A stretch of 64,000 nt of DNA from an uncultured Lachnospiraceae bacterium (GTDB taxonomy: Bacteria > Bacillota > Clostridia > Lachnospirales > Lachnospiraceae). Position numbers and translations under genes: made by a program. Location: positions 1-64,000 of the forward strand of contig CANQRU010000005.1 in assembly GCA_947626395.1 (NCBI GenBank). The letters are read 5' to 3'. Under the pieces are notes generated by a model. The model ran no database searches. It worked only from the letters and a program-made list of their open reading frames with translations, and was not told where the DNA came from. Shown here piece by piece: positions 1-9,334 of the stretch (within the stretch, counting starts at the first letter, position 1; every line of letters begins with the position of its first letter).

Positions 1-1008
1 GCCACGGTTCAGGGACGTTTCTACGCGATGGACCGCGATAAGCGCTGGGACCGCGTGGAGCGGGCTTATCACGCACTGGTCATGGGCGAGGGGAATCCGG
101 CGGAGAGCGCCACGGAGGGGATCCAGGCTTCCTACGATAAGGAAGTGTTCGACGAGTTCGTGGAGCCGATCATTGTGATGGAGGACGGCCATCCGGTGGC
201 GACCGTGAAGGACGGCGATTCCATTATTTTCTATAACTTCCGGCCGGACCGCGCACGCGAGATCACGAGGGCGTTCTGCGACGAGGAGTTTACGGGCTTT
301 GCGCGCGGGCCCAGGATGAAGAACCTGGTCTATGTCTGCTTCACGGACTATGACGATACGATTGAGAACAAGCTGGTGGCGTTTAAGAAGGAGATGGTCA
401 CCAATACCTTCGGCGAGTGGCTGGCGGCCAACGGCCTTAAGCAGGCCAGGATTGCTGAGACGGAGAAATACGCCCATGTGACGTTCTTCTTCAACGGCGG
501 TGTGGAGGAGCCCAATGAGGGCGAGGATCGTTTCCTGATCCCGTCCCCGAAGGAGGTTCCGACCTACGATCTGAAGCCGGAGATGAGCGCGCCGGGCGTC
601 TGCGACAAGCTGGTGGAGTGCATTAAGTCGGGCAAGTACGACGTGATCATCATCAACTTCGCGAACCCGGATATGGTGGGTCATACCGGCGTGGAGGCCG
701 CGGCGATCAAGGCCATCGAGACGGTGGACGCCTGCGTGGGCCGCGCGGTGGAAGCGATCAAAGAGGTGGACGGCGTGATGTTTATCTGCGCCGACCACGG
801 CAATGCGGAGCAGCTGATCGACTATGAGACCGGCGAGCCGTTCACGGCCCATACGACGAATCCGGTGCCGTTTATCCTGGTGAACGCGGATCCGTCCTAT
901 AAGCTGCGCGAGGGCGGCAAGCTGGCGGACATCGTGCCGACGCTGATCGAGCTGATGGGCATGGAGAAGCCGAAGGAAATGACCGGGGAGTCGCTGCTGG
1001 TGAAGTGA
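1..1008 (+). CDS. gpmI: 2,3-bisphosphoglycerate-independent phosphoglycerate mutase, C-terminal part
   Basis: Glycolytic and gluconeogenic enzyme interconverting 3- and 2-phosphoglycerate in the cytoplasm with two metal ions. The frame is open from base 1, so the start lies upstream; 335 residues remain of a family usually near 510. Visible signatures are GRFYAMDRDKRWDRV at the left edge, the FYNFRPDRARE segment, the metal-binding ADHGNAEQ near residue 263 and HTTNPVPF shortly after. The gene ends LLVK-stop and nothing suggests damage. The 3' end is immediately followed by a 72-bp tandem duplication that includes the last codons and stop. Identification is secure; the partial state is only the window edge. 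Confidence 0.96.
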   Translation, partial: ATVQGRFYAMDRDKRWDRVERAYHALVMGEGNPAESATEGIQASYDKEVFDEFVEPIIVMEDGHPVATVKDGDSIIFYNFRPDRAREITRAFCDEEFTGFARGPRMKNLVYVCFTDYDDTIENKLVAFKKEMVTNTFGEWLAANGLKQARIAETEKYAHVTFFFNGGVEEPNEGEDRFLIPSPKEVPTYDLKPEMSAPGVCDKLVECIKSGKYDVIIINFANPDMVGHTGVEAAAIKAIETVDACVGRAVEAIKEVDGVMFICADHGNAEQLIDYETGEPFTAHTTNPVPFILVNADPSYKLREGGKLADIVPTLIELMGMEKPKEMTGESLLVK

Positions 1009-1196
1009 TCCGGCGGGTGGAGCTAAGTTATTTGCCGGTGAATGATCTGGCCGGACTGCGGGTAATCTGCCGGTAAGTGATCCGGCGGGCGGAGCTAAGT
1101 TATTTGCCGGTAGATGATCTGGCCGGACTGCGGGTAATCTGCCGGTAAGTGATTCGGCAGGCAGCGGTAAGTGGTCTGCCGGTAAATGGTTTGTCG
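1000..1196. repeat. 72-bp tandem repeat starting at the gpmI stop codon
   Basis: Two nearly identical 72-bp units (TCCGGCGGG begins at 1009 and again at 1081) are followed by a shorter degraded third unit from about 1150. Each unit contains AAGTGATCCGG, the sequence spanning the gpmI stop, so the array looks like an outward duplication of the gene's 3' end. No coding role is evident; a short open frame over 1149-1352 has no ribosome site and is ignored. Confidence 0.85.
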
Positions 1197-1245
1197 GGAT
1201 GCAGACACAGACACGGCGGAATCAAACAGAATAAGTACATGACAG

Positions 1246-1302
1246 AAGCTGTCGTTTCCGCGGCGGGGCGCCGGGCGCCTTCCGCGGAGCGGCAGCTTTT
1301 TT
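1246..1302 (+). terminator. Rho-independent terminator after gpmI
   Basis: Long GC-rich hairpin: the arm from AGCTGTCG to CCGCGG pairs with CCGCGG...CGGCAGCT, with a G/C-rich loop between, then a run of six T. It is placed between the tandem repeat and the insertion sequence and would end transcription from gpmI. Confidence 0.75.
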
Positions 1303-1317
1303 GCTTACGTCAGTATG

Positions 1318-3187
1318 CAAGGGGGTGTCGCAAAATCATCAGAAATAGATGATTAAGCGGCGCCTCCGCTTATGACCGGCAAATAAATCCGGGAACTTCT
1401 CTGCTTTCTGAGACTCTCTCCCGGATTTTTTGCGTACTTTAATAAGCCTGCTCTGTTTTCTCTTTTTTCTATGCACTTTTGACTTCATACATGTGGCTTC
1501 CGGTTCGGTCCCCCTGGATCTTCGCGTGCAGCTTGTTCAGGTTGTAGCCCATACACAGCAAAAGAATCTCCAGTTTTACCCTCCTTTTCCCTCGCAGCAG
1601 AAACCTTTGGAACTCATAGTCATTCTTCAGGATCCCAAATGCTCCCTCTGCCTGGATTGACCGGTTCATCCGGTACCGGATCCCTCTTTCACTCATGATG
1701 TTTTCATAGGATTCCCGCCGCTTCTCCAAAAAGCTTTTTGATACCTTCAGCTGCCTGTTCCCCTTTGATCTGCTGCATCTCTCTTTATAAGGACAGCCTC
1801 CGCAGTCTTCGCATTCATATACCGTTACCTCCGACTGGTACCCGCTCCTGCTTCTTTGGGTTTTGATAAAAAGCGGTGTCAGTTTCTTGCCCGCGTGGCA
1901 GGTATACGTATCCTTCTCCTCATCATATCCCATGTTTTCACGTCTGCTGATGTCCTTCTTAAAACTCCTCTTTTTCCACTGCTCATACGTCTGCGGCTTG
2001 ATATACGGCGTCTGCCCTTTTTCCCTCAGGTATGTATAGCCTTCCTCACTTTCATAGCCCGAGTCCGCCGTGACGCTCGGATACCGGAATCCCAGGTTCT
2101 TCTCCATCCCCTCCAGGAATGGAACCAGCGTCCATACGTCATTCCGGTCCTGGAAGATCTCTGCTGCCACGATATATTCGCTGTCCACCGCGATCTGGAC
2201 GTTGTATCCCGGCTTGAGCTGGGCATTCCTCATGTGGTCATCCTTCATGTGCATGAATGTCGCGTCCGGGTCCGTCTTGCAGTAATTGTTCCTTCCACGG
2301 AAGTTCGCCGTATGCCAGTCATAGACCGTCTGGCGCTCCAGAAAGCGGCGGAACAGTTCCAGGTATTTCTGGTTCTTACTTTTCCGCCGGCCCCTCCCAT
2401 GGGCAAAAACCGTTCCCTGCTCTTTGCACGTCTCCTCCAGGAACCGGCAGATCCTCCGCAGGTCTTCCGTCCGGGTGCTTTCCTCTATGCGGAAGCTCTG
2501 CATGTATTCACGGTTCAGTAGGACCGCCGCTTCCTGCATCTTCACCAGCATCTTCGCTTCCCATTTCCCAACGGATCTTTTCCAGACAAACGTGTATCGG
2601 TTGGCGCATGCCTCCAGCTTTGTCCCATCGATAAAGACGGTTTCTTTTGCGATCTCTCCGGACTGCTCCAGGCGTCTTACCATCTGATAGAACAGGTCCT
2701 CGCAGGCGTCCGCCAGGAACCCGGTCCGGAACCGGGCGATCGTACTGTGGTCCGGTGCCTTCTGCCCGGCCAGCAGCCACATGAAGTTGATATCCCGCCT
2801 GCAGGCAGTCTCGATCTTTCTGGATGAATAAATGTTCTGTGAATACGCATAGGTCAGGATCTTGAACATCGTCTTTGGATCCACTGCCGGATTTCTGCCT
2901 TTGGCAGAGTAAGCCTGATACAGCAAGCTGTAATCCAATTCCTCCAATTCGTGGCTCAGCAGTCGGACAGAATCATCATCAGGAACCAGACCCTCTAAAT
3001 TTAATGGCAAAACCAGTTGATAAGGTTCGCCGAATACGGTATAATTCTTTTGGTATTTTAATTTATTGGGCATATCTTATTATACCACGGATTACGGGCT
3101 CTTTGGGGTCCGTTTTCTGTTTTCTGGCAAAAAAATGGAGCCGCTGCTCCATAGGTGATTACTCATCTATTTTGCAACGGCCCCTTG
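1318..3187 (-). mobile_element. IS1182-family insertion sequence
   Basis: About 1.87 kb, the usual size for this family, with one transposase gene on the minus strand. The ends are imperfect inverted repeats: CAAGGGG..GT.GCAAAAT reads inward from 1318, and the reverse complement of the right end (to 3187) gives CAAGGGGCCGTTGCAAAAT, 16 of 20 positions agreeing over the outermost 20. Both flanks carry TAT next to the ends, but no convincing target duplication is visible. The element sits between the gpmI terminator and the antiporter promoter and appears to interrupt no gene. Confidence 0.8.
1469..3073 (-). CDS. IS1182-family transposase (DDE type)
   Basis: Intact 534-residue transposase. The N-terminal third is the helix-rich DUF772-type region (NPAVDPKTMFKILTYAY, then the DHSTIARFR motif near residue 110). 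The catalytic DDE core follows, with VFIDGTKLEA near residue 145, TADSGYESEE near 335 and a later Glu within QAEGAFGILKND near 485. A CxxC...C cluster (YECEDCGGCPYKERC) near residue 420 is typical of the family's zinc-binding insert. Full length and without frameshifts, so the element may still be active. The start is the first ATG after the right end; the promoter is likely within the right 110 bp of the element. Confidence 0.92.
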   Translation of the reverse strand: MPNKLKYQKNYTVFGEPYQLVLPLNLEGLVPDDDSVRLLSHELEELDYSLLYQAYSAKGRNPAVDPKTMFKILTYAYSQNIYSSRKIETACRRDINFMWLLAGQKAPDHSTIARFRTGFLADACEDLFYQMVRRLEQSGEIAKETVFIDGTKLEACANRYTFVWKRSVGKWEAKMLVKMQEAAVLLNREYMQSFRIEESTRTEDLRRICRFLEETCKEQGTVFAHGRGRRKSKNQKYLELFRRFLERQTVYDWHTANFRGRNNYCKTDPDATFMHMKDDHMRNAQLKPGYNVQIAVDSEYIVAAEIFQDRNDVWTLVPFLEGMEKNLGFRYPSVTADSGYESEEGYTYLREKGQTPYIKPQTYEQWKKRSFKKDISRRENMGYDEEKDTYTCHAGKKLTPLFIKTQRSRSGYQSEVTVYECEDCGGCPYKERCSRSKGNRQLKVSKSFLEKRRESYENIMSERGIRYRMNRSIQAEGAFGILKNDYEFQRFLLRGKRRVKLEILLLCMGYNLNKLHAKIQGDRTGSHMYEVKSA

Positions 3188-3272
3188 TATTCAGGATATT
3201 CCGGAAAGCGCCTCAGGCGCGCTTAAGGGCATTTCGCGCACCGGAAAATTTTGAAAAATTTTGGAAAAAACA

Positions 3273-3302
3273 TTAGCCGTTTTGGCATATTTCGTGTATA
3301 AT
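3273..3302 (+). promoter_or_regulatory. Probable promoter of the antiporter gene
   Basis: A perfect TATAAT at 3297-3302 has only a weak -35 candidate (TTAGCC, 18-bp spacing). It places the transcript start near 3309, which excludes in-frame starts upstream of that point for the following gene. Confidence 0.55.
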
Positions 3303-3395
3303 GGATTGCTATATAAATATTTACAGATTATAAATGCTGTTGTTGAGGTAAACAGCAAGCCGAGGATACGGCTGCTGAATGTTTCAAAGGGGTGT

Positions 3396-5012
3396 ATGAG
3401 TATGCAGGTAGTGGAATTTCTGGAAAGACTGAATCCGGAGACGGAAGTGATTCTGGCTCTCTCTATGATCTTATTTGCGGGTTTTATCATGACCAGGCTG
3501 ACCAACACGCTGAATATGCCGAAGGTCAGCGGCTATATTCTGGCGGGAATTCTGATCGGGCCGTACTGTCTGAATTTTATTCCGGTACATATCATCGAGG
3601 ATATGGGATTTGTCAGCGACGTGGCGCTGGCTTTCATTGCGTTTGGCGTCGGAAAGTTCTTTAAGAAGGAAGTGCTGATGAGCACGGGCAAGCGGATCAT
3701 CGTGATCACGGTCAGCGAGGCGCTGGGGGCCGGCGTGCTGGTCACTCTGGTGCTGAAGCTGGTGTTTCGGCTGGACTGGGGATTCGCGCTGATCCTGGGC
3801 GCCATCGCCACGGCTACGGCGCCGGCCAGCACGATGATGACGATCAACCAGTACAAGGCGAAGGGCGAGTTTGTCAATACGCTGCTGCAGATCGTGGCGC
3901 TGGACGACGTGGTCTGCCTTCTGGCGTTCTCTGTCGTATCGGCGGTGATCAATGGCCTGGAGGCGGGGAATCTGTCGGTTCAAGACGTGGTGGTCCCGGT
4001 CGGCTACAATGTGCTCGCCATCGGCCTTGGGGTTTTCTGCGGTTATTTCTTAAGCCGCCTTCTGGTGCCGACCAGGAGCCGCGACAACCGGCTGATCCTG
4101 GCGATCGCCATGCTGATGGGCCTGACGGGTTTATGCGCGGCGGTGGATATTTCGCCGCTTCTGTCGTGCATGGTGTTCGGCGCGGTCTATATTAATCTGA
4201 CCCGGGATAAGAAGCTGTTCCGGCAGATGAATAACTTCACGCCGCCGGTGATGTCGTTGTTTTTCGTGGTTTCGGGGATGAATCTGGATCTGAACGCGCT
4301 GACGGCGGTGGGAAGCATCGGCGTGTGCTATTTCCTGGTGCGTATCGTGGGGAAATATCTGGGAACGTACCTGAGCTGCCTGGCGATGAAGACCAGCTCT
4401 CCGATCCGCAATTATATGGGATTCGCGCTGATCCCGCAGGCCGGCGTCGCCATTGGTCTGGCTTTTCTGGGCCAGCGGGTGCTTCCGGAGGCGACGGGGA
4501 ACCTGATGCTGACGATCATTCTGGCCTCGTCGGTGTTGTATGAAATGGTGGGACCGGTCAGCGCCAAGGCGGCGCTGTTCCTGTCTGGGAGTATCCCCGG
4601 CGGCGCAGTGCCGACGCGGCAGGCGGTGACGGCGGATGGACATCTCGTGGAGGTGCCGGAGACAGACGACCCGGAAGGTTCCGCGGAAGAAGAGGATCCA
4701 GCGGCGCCTGGGACGGAAGAAGGCGATTCGGCAGCGCGTGGCCCGGCGGCGCGTAAAGCGACGGAAACGTCCGCCGGGGAAAATGGTGAAACGGCAACGG
4801 GGGAGATGTCCGGGACGTCCGGCGCAGAGGATTGCGCGGATCCGGACACGGATCAGACGGCTCCGGCGGCTCCCGCCGAAGAGAGCGAGAGCCTGACCAT
4901 GGGTCTTCCTGAACTCCAGGAATACAATAAAGGCGTTGACGAGCGGGACGATTACGACGTGGAGAAGATCGTAAAGCCGCCGAAAACGAAGAAAAAGAAG
5001 AAGCACAAATAA
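3396..5012 (+). CDS. CPA2-family cation:proton antiporter (Kef/NapA type)
   Basis: Integral membrane protein of about 538 residues exchanging monovalent cations for protons. Eleven to thirteen hydrophobic segments fill residues 15-400, including the discontinuous-helix regions with GYILAGILIGP and ATATAPASTMM, and the FALIPQAGVAIGLAFL segment of Na+/H+ exchanger domains. After residue about 420 comes an unusual acidic Ala/Glu/Gly/Thr-rich tail of about 110 residues ending in a lysine cluster (PKTKKKKKHK); no TrkA-type nucleotide-binding domain is present, unlike classic Kef proteins. AAAGGGG precedes two close ATG codons (3396 and 3402). The gene stands alone and converges on the next one with stops 1 bp apart. 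The transported ion cannot be told from sequence. Confidence 0.88.
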   Translation: MSMQVVEFLERLNPETEVILALSMILFAGFIMTRLTNTLNMPKVSGYILAGILIGPYCLNFIPVHIIEDMGFVSDVALAFIAFGVGKFFKKEVLMSTGKRIIVITVSEALGAGVLVTLVLKLVFRLDWGFALILGAIATATAPASTMMTINQYKAKGEFVNTLLQIVALDDVVCLLAFSVVSAVINGLEAGNLSVQDVVVPVGYNVLAIGLGVFCGYFLSRLLVPTRSRDNRLILAIAMLMGLTGLCAAVDISPLLSCMVFGAVYINLTRDKKLFRQMNNFTPPVMSLFFVVSGMNLDLNALTAVGSIGVCYFLVRIVGKYLGTYLSCLAMKTSSPIRNYMGFALIPQAGVAIGLAFLGQRVLPEATGNLMLTIILASSVLYEMVGPVSAKAALFLSGSIPGGAVPTRQAVTADGHLVEVPETDDPEGSAEEEDPAAPGTEEGDSAARGPAARKATETSAGENGETATGEMSGTSGAEDCADPDTDQTAPAAPAEESESLTMGLPELQEYNKGVDERDDYDVEKIVKPPKTKKKKKHK

Positions 5013-5013
5013 A

Positions 5014-5970
5014 TTACTGGTTTTCGAACAGCTTTGAATAAATCTCCTCGCTCAGCGCGTCCACATACGCCTGGTCCGGCAGATCCCGGCCGGTGACGAG
5101 CCAGTCCTGGATGACCTGGAAACGCTTCAGGCTCAGTTCTTCTTCGCTTAAGTCTTCGCGTCCGGAAATGGCGTTGTCGATATCCTCGGCAGTGTACTGG
5201 TCGGTGAACCAGTCGATCGTGATCCGGGTCTGGGCCTTTTCTTCGGCGATCTGGGGCGCCAGCTTCTTCGCGGAGCTGCTGGAACGCGCGAAGACGATCA
5301 GGGAGAAGACGCCCATAACGGTCAGCGCGCCCTGAAAGATCAGTTTGGATACCGGCGCCATGGGGATATTGATGATGCCGGTCCAGCACAGGATCGAAAC
5401 GATGAGGAGTACGCCGCCTACCAGCAGGAACGCGGAGGCGGAGGACTTCAGGTCGTCATACTTCTGGGACTTGTCCACGTAGACGTGGACAGGTTCGGGC
5501 GGCAGGATCGATTGTGCCTGGCGCCGGACTTCGGCTTCGAGAGCGCGGAGTTCTTCTTCGGTGGGGACGGCGTCTTCTGAGACGGTGTCGTCGGATCCAT
5601 CAGAACTGTCGGAGACATTCTTCAGAACGGAGACGCCGCTTTGGAAGCCGCTGTCGTCGCCGGTTCCATCAGTTTCGATGCCGGCAGGAGATTCGGCGCT
5701 GCCGTTGTAACGGGAATCACTGGAGTACGAAACACTGCCGTCTTGTTCTCCGTTGGCATCATCGTCGGATTCGTCCTCGGCAGCTATGCTTTTCAGGTAT
5801 TCTTCATACATGGCCTTTTCCCGCGCCAGTTCGCGGGCGCGCTCTTTCGCGCGTTCCTCGGCCATGGCCGCCTTCGCGGCTTCTTCCGATTCATATAATG
5901 GGCCGCCGCAGTCTGTGCAGACGGTGATTCCTTCTACGAATTCCATATCGCATTTGGGACAGTATGGCAT
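5014..5970 (-). CDS. Zinc-ribbon membrane protein, unknown function
   Basis: 318 residues. The N terminus carries a treble-clef/zinc-ribbon motif (C4-P-K-C7, C18-T-D-C21). A charged helical stretch (EERAKERARELAREKA) and a long Asp/Ser-rich low-complexity linker to about residue 130 follow. Two transmembrane helices (about 180-203 and 211-232) precede a soluble helical C-terminal region. The layout resembles conserved Clostridia proteins pairing a zinc ribbon with DUF2007-like or membrane regions; I do not recognise a specific family. It is convergent with the antiporter gene and divergent from the ABC exporter, so it is probably monocistronic. Confidence 0.7.
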   Translation of the reverse strand: MPYCPKCDMEFVEGITVCTDCGGPLYESEEAAKAAMAEERAKERARELAREKAMYEEYLKSIAAEDESDDDANGEQDGSVSYSSDSRYNGSAESPAGIETDGTGDDSGFQSGVSVLKNVSDSSDGSDDTVSEDAVPTEEELRALEAEVRRQAQSILPPEPVHVYVDKSQKYDDLKSSASAFLLVGGVLLIVSILCWTGIINIPMAPVSKLIFQGALTVMGVFSLIVFARSSSSAKKLAPQIAEEKAQTRITIDWFTDQYTAEDIDNAISGREDLSEEELSLKRFQVIQDWLVTGRDLPDQAYVDALSEEIYSKLFENQ

Positions 5971-6153
5971 ATGCGTATCTCCTTGTAATTTTTTGATATG
6001 TGCCGGACCATCCGGCCCGGACGTCTCTGCGTATCGATTGATTGGCGCGGACAGAAGTCTGTATAGTCATTCTGACGGTTCTCGCGTCAATATCCGCATC
6101 TTTCATCATACATCAATTTCAATTTTTCGTCCATAGAGAGTTGCATTTTTTAC

Positions 6154-6182
6154 TTCCATTTCCCCGTAAAATGAGTTAGAAT
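6154..6182 (+). promoter_or_regulatory. Promoter of the ABC exporter gene
   Basis: TTCCAT at 6154-6159 and TAGAAT at 6177-6182 with 17-bp spacing in an AT-rich stretch. The predicted transcript start near 6189 leaves almost no leader before the first ATG. Confidence 0.5.
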
Positions 6183-6202
6183 AAAAAAGTATCGTGCTTA
6201 GA

Positions 6203-7996
6203 ATGGAGATCTACCCCGAGATGGAACCAAAGAGAATGAAGACCGGCGAGCTTCTGCGCCGTTTCGCGCCGTATTACCGGCCTTATATCCTGACGCTTCT
6301 GGCGGATCTGTTCTGCGCGTCCATGACGACGGTCTGCGAGCTGGTGCTGCCGATGATCCTGCGCTATATCACGAACCAGGGGGTGGCGGACGCGGCCAGC
6401 CTGACGGTGCGGGCGGTGTGCGGGATCGGACTTCTGTATTTCGCGCTGCGGATCGTGGACGCGGCGGCCAACTTCTATATGGCCTACACCGGCCATATCA
6501 TGGGAGCGAAGATCGAGACCGACATGCGGCAGGACGCTTTCGAGCATCTGCAGAAGCTTTCGGACAGCTATTTCAACAATACGAAAGTGGGACAGTTAAT
6601 GTCCCGGATCACCAACGACCTCTTCGACGTGACTGAATTCGCCCACCACTGCCCGGAAGAGTTTTTTATCGCGTTTGTGAAGGCGGTCGTGGCGTTCGTG
6701 ATCCTGGTCCGGATCCATGTGATGCTGACGGTGATCATTTTCATCATCGTACCGGTCATGGTGGTGTGTTGCACGTATTTTAACCTGAAGATGCGGGCGG
6801 CGTTCAAGAAGCAGCGCCACCATATCGGCGAGCTGAACGCCCAGATCGAGGATAATCTCCTGGGCAACCGGGTGGTAAGGGCATTCTCCAATCAGGACAT
6901 CGAGATCGAGAAGTTTCGGAAGGGCAACCAGCAGTTTCTGGAGATCAAGAGGGAAATGTACCGCTATATGGCGTCGTTCCAGGACACGGTAAGGATGTTC
7001 GACGGCGTCATGTATACGGCGGTCATCGTGGCCGGAGGTATCTTCCTGGTGAACGGGCAGATCAATTCCGGCGATCTGGTGGCGTACACGCTTTATGTGT
7101 CCACGCTTTTGACCACGATCCGGCGGATCATCGAGTTCGCGGAACAGTTCCAGCGGGGCATGACCGGCATCGAACGGTTCGCGGAGATCATGGACGCGAA
7201 GATCGATATTTTCGACGAGCCGGGGGCGGAGCCTTTGGGAAAGGTGGAAGGCAGCATTACCTTCGACCATGTGAGCTTTGAGTATCCGGACGACCACAAT
7301 CCGGTGCTGGACGATATCAACCTGACGATCCGGCCGGGAGAGAAGGTGGCCCTGGTGGGGCCGTCCGGCGGGGGCAAGACGACGCTGTGCAATCTGATCC
7401 CGCGGTTTTACGACACGACCTCGGGCCGGATCCTGGTGGACGGTCATGATATCCGGCAGGTGACGCTGGAGAGTCTGCGGACCAATATCGGCGTGGTGCA
7501 GCAGGACGTGTATCTGTTCTCCGGAACGGTCTATGAAAATATCGCCTACGGGCGGCCGGGGGCGTCGCGGGAGGAAGTCATCGAAGCGGCGAAGATGGCC
7601 GGGGCCGATGAATTCATTTCCGCGCTGAAGAACGGATACGATACGTATGTGGGCGAGCGGGGCGTGAAATTATCCGGCGGGCAGAAGCAGCGGATCAGCA
7701 TCGCGCGGGTGTTTTTGAAGAACCCGGCGATTCTGGTGCTGGATGAGGCCACTTCGGCGCTGGACAATGAGAGCGAGCATCTGGTGAATATTTCCCTGGA
7801 CCGGCTGGCGCAGGGGCGGACGACGCTGACGATCGCCCACCGGCTGAGCACGATCCAGGGGGCGGACCGGATCCTGGTGCTGGCCGGGAACCGGATCGTC
7901 GAGGAAGGGAACCACCGGTCGCTTCTGGAGAAGAAGGGGATGTATTACGAGCTGTACCGGATGACGCAGGCGGATGCGGGGACGGCGGAGGACTGA
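6203..7996 (+). CDS. ABC transporter, fused membrane and ATPase domains (exporter type)
   Basis: About 597 residues, the usual length of a homodimerising exporter half-transporter (MsbA/BmrA/LmrA group). Six membrane helices cover about residues 25-310. The ATPase domain has Walker A GPSGGGKTTL near residue 385, Q-loop VVQQDVYLFSG, signature LSGGQKQR, Walker B ILVLDEATSALD and the H-loop histidine in IAHRLST, so it should be active. Start choice is uncertain: GTG 6194, ATG 6203, ATG 6221 and ATG 6236 are in frame and none has a strong ribosome site. No partner half-transporter is adjacent, favouring a homodimer. Substrate unknown. Confidence 0.9.
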   Translation: MEIYPEMEPKRMKTGELLRRFAPYYRPYILTLLADLFCASMTTVCELVLPMILRYITNQGVADAASLTVRAVCGIGLLYFALRIVDAAANFYMAYTGHIMGAKIETDMRQDAFEHLQKLSDSYFNNTKVGQLMSRITNDLFDVTEFAHHCPEEFFIAFVKAVVAFVILVRIHVMLTVIIFIIVPVMVVCCTYFNLKMRAAFKKQRHHIGELNAQIEDNLLGNRVVRAFSNQDIEIEKFRKGNQQFLEIKREMYRYMASFQDTVRMFDGVMYTAVIVAGGIFLVNGQINSGDLVAYTLYVSTLLTTIRRIIEFAEQFQRGMTGIERFAEIMDAKIDIFDEPGAEPLGKVEGSITFDHVSFEYPDDHNPVLDDINLTIRPGEKVALVGPSGGGKTTLCNLIPRFYDTTSGRILVDGHDIRQVTLESLRTNIGVVQQDVYLFSGTVYENIAYGRPGASREEVIEAAKMAGADEFISALKNGYDTYVGERGVKLSGGQKQRISIARVFLKNPAILVLDEATSALDNESEHLVNISLDRLAQGRTTLTIAHRLSTIQGADRILVLAGNRIVEEGNHRSLLEKKGMYYELYRMTQADAGTAED

Positions 7997-8200
7997 GACT
8001 GGTGATGCTGCGCCGTACAGGGCGGATTCTGGGGCCGGAGCGGCGGTCAGCGGGCCGGAGCGGTGTTAGAGAGACAGAGCAGCGGTCAGCGGGGATTGGC
8101 TTGCAGCCGAGGTCTGGCAGGCCGTGACCGAAAACGGCCAGAGAAGAAAAGCTTCCGGAAATTCCGGTTGTTATAAATGTAAGAATGAGGAGTTACAGTT
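7997..8200. other. GC-rich intergenic stretch with degenerate repeats
   Basis: Short imperfect repeats (GCCGGAGCGG, GCGGTCAGCGGG, each seen twice or more) directly follow the exporter stop, resembling in style the longer arrays after gpmI and degV. No terminator with a T-tract and no clear promoter are visible; a TATAAA near 8172 lacks a matching -35. Confidence 0.5.
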
Positions 8201-9073
8201 ATGAAAACAGCAATCGTGACAGACAGCAACAGCGGGATCACCCAGGCGCAGGCGAAGGAGCTGGGCATTTTCGTCCTTCCGATGCCGTTTATGATCGACG
8301 GAGCCGAGTATTTCGAGGACATCAATCTGACACAGGAGCAGTTCTATGAGAAACTGAAAAATGACAGCGATATTTCCACCTCGCAGCCGACGCCGGAGGC
8401 AGTCATGGGTCTCTGGGACCGGATCCTGAAGGAGTATGACGAGATCGTCCATATCCCCATGTCGAGCGGTTTAAGCAGTTCCTGCGAGACGGCCATGATG
8501 CTGGCGGAGGACTACGACGGCAGGGTTCAGGTGGTGGATAACCAGCGGATCTCCACGACCCAGCGCCAGTCGGCCATCGATGCGCTGACGCTGGCGGAGA
8601 AAGGGATGGGCGCTGCGCAGATTAAGGATATTCTGCTCAGGACCAAGTTCGATTCCACGATCTACATCATGCTGGATACGCTGAAATATCTGAAGAAAGG
8701 CGGCCGGATCACGCCGGCGGCCGCGGCGCTGGGAACGCTTCTGCGGCTGAAGCCGGTTCTGACGATCCAGGGGGAGAAGCTGGACGCGTTCTCCAAAGCC
8801 CGCACGATCAAACAGGCCAAGTCCACGATGATTGCGGCGATTACCCGGGACATGGCGGAGCGGTTCGGCGATACGACCGGCGAAAATACCCGTATTTGCG
8901 TGGTGCATACGGAGAACCGGGCGGCGGCGGAAGAACTGCGGGACGAAATCAAGGCGCAGTTCCCGAAGACGGGAGATATTTATATCGACTGCCTGTCCTT
9001 AAGCGTCAGCTGTCATATCGGGCCGGGAAGTCTGGCGGTCACGGCGGAGAAGATCCTGAAGGAAACGAAGTAA
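8201..9073 (+). CDS. DegV family fatty-acid-binding protein
   Basis: 290 residues, typical for the family. DegV (FakB-like) proteins bind a fatty acid and in Firmicutes present it to the FakA kinase for phosphorylation and entry into phospholipid synthesis. The N-terminal IVTDSNSGI is the first lipid-headgroup loop; SQPTP near residue 63 and HIPMSSGLSSS near 86 are the conserved ligand-contacting motifs, and LKYLKKGGRI near residue 155 is also diagnostic. GAGGAG lies 9-11 bases before the ATG. No fakA is in the window. The stop codon is the first base group of a 34-bp tandem array. Confidence 0.92.
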   Translation: MKTAIVTDSNSGITQAQAKELGIFVLPMPFMIDGAEYFEDINLTQEQFYEKLKNDSDISTSQPTPEAVMGLWDRILKEYDEIVHIPMSSGLSSSCETAMMLAEDYDGRVQVVDNQRISTTQRQSAIDALTLAEKGMGAAQIKDILLRTKFDSTIYIMLDTLKYLKKGGRITPAAAALGTLLRLKPVLTIQGEKLDAFSKARTIKQAKSTMIAAITRDMAERFGDTTGENTRICVVHTENRAAAEELRDEIKAQFPKTGDIYIDCLSLSVSCHIGPGSLAVTAEKILKETK

Positions 9074-9205
9074 CGGCGGCGGAGCCGGGCAGAGCCGCGG
9101 GTGACGGCCGGCGGAACCGGGCAGAGAGCCGCGGGTGACGGCGAGCGGAACCGGGCAGAGAGCCGCGGGTGACGGCCGGCGGAGCCGGGCAGAGAGCCGC
9201 AGATA
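9073..9205. repeat. 34-bp tandem repeat, four units, starting at the degV stop codon
   Basis: Units begin ACGGC at 9073 (31 bp, first copy), 9104, 9138 and 9172 and share the core CCGGGCAGAGAGCCGCGGG. A fifth degraded remnant follows to about 9240. The first unit begins on the last base of the TAA. It lies where a response regulator gene would commonly precede the downstream histidine kinase. Confidence 0.85.
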
Positions 9206-9334
9206 GCGACCGATAGGACCGGGCCAGGAGCCGCCGGCGGCGCCAGGATAGCAGACGGCAGAGAAGGTACAAAGGGTTGGCAGCAGAGATGTATGAGACA
9301 GAAGGATTTGGCTTGCGGGGGGAGTGTGTAAGCG

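Noticed and set aside
1149-1352. Possible small gene between gpmI and the insertion sequence
   Set aside because: No ribosome site; it overlaps the tandem repeat, the gpmI terminator and the insertion sequence end.
1311-3194. Target-site duplication of the insertion sequence
   Set aside because: Flanks share only TAT beside the ends, too short to claim.
3261-3395. Longer antiporter N terminus beginning upstream
   Set aside because: The in-frame extension begins before the predicted transcript start and lacks a ribosome site.
9073-9205. CRISPR-like array
   Set aside because: Units are contiguous without variable spacers, and no cas genes are present.
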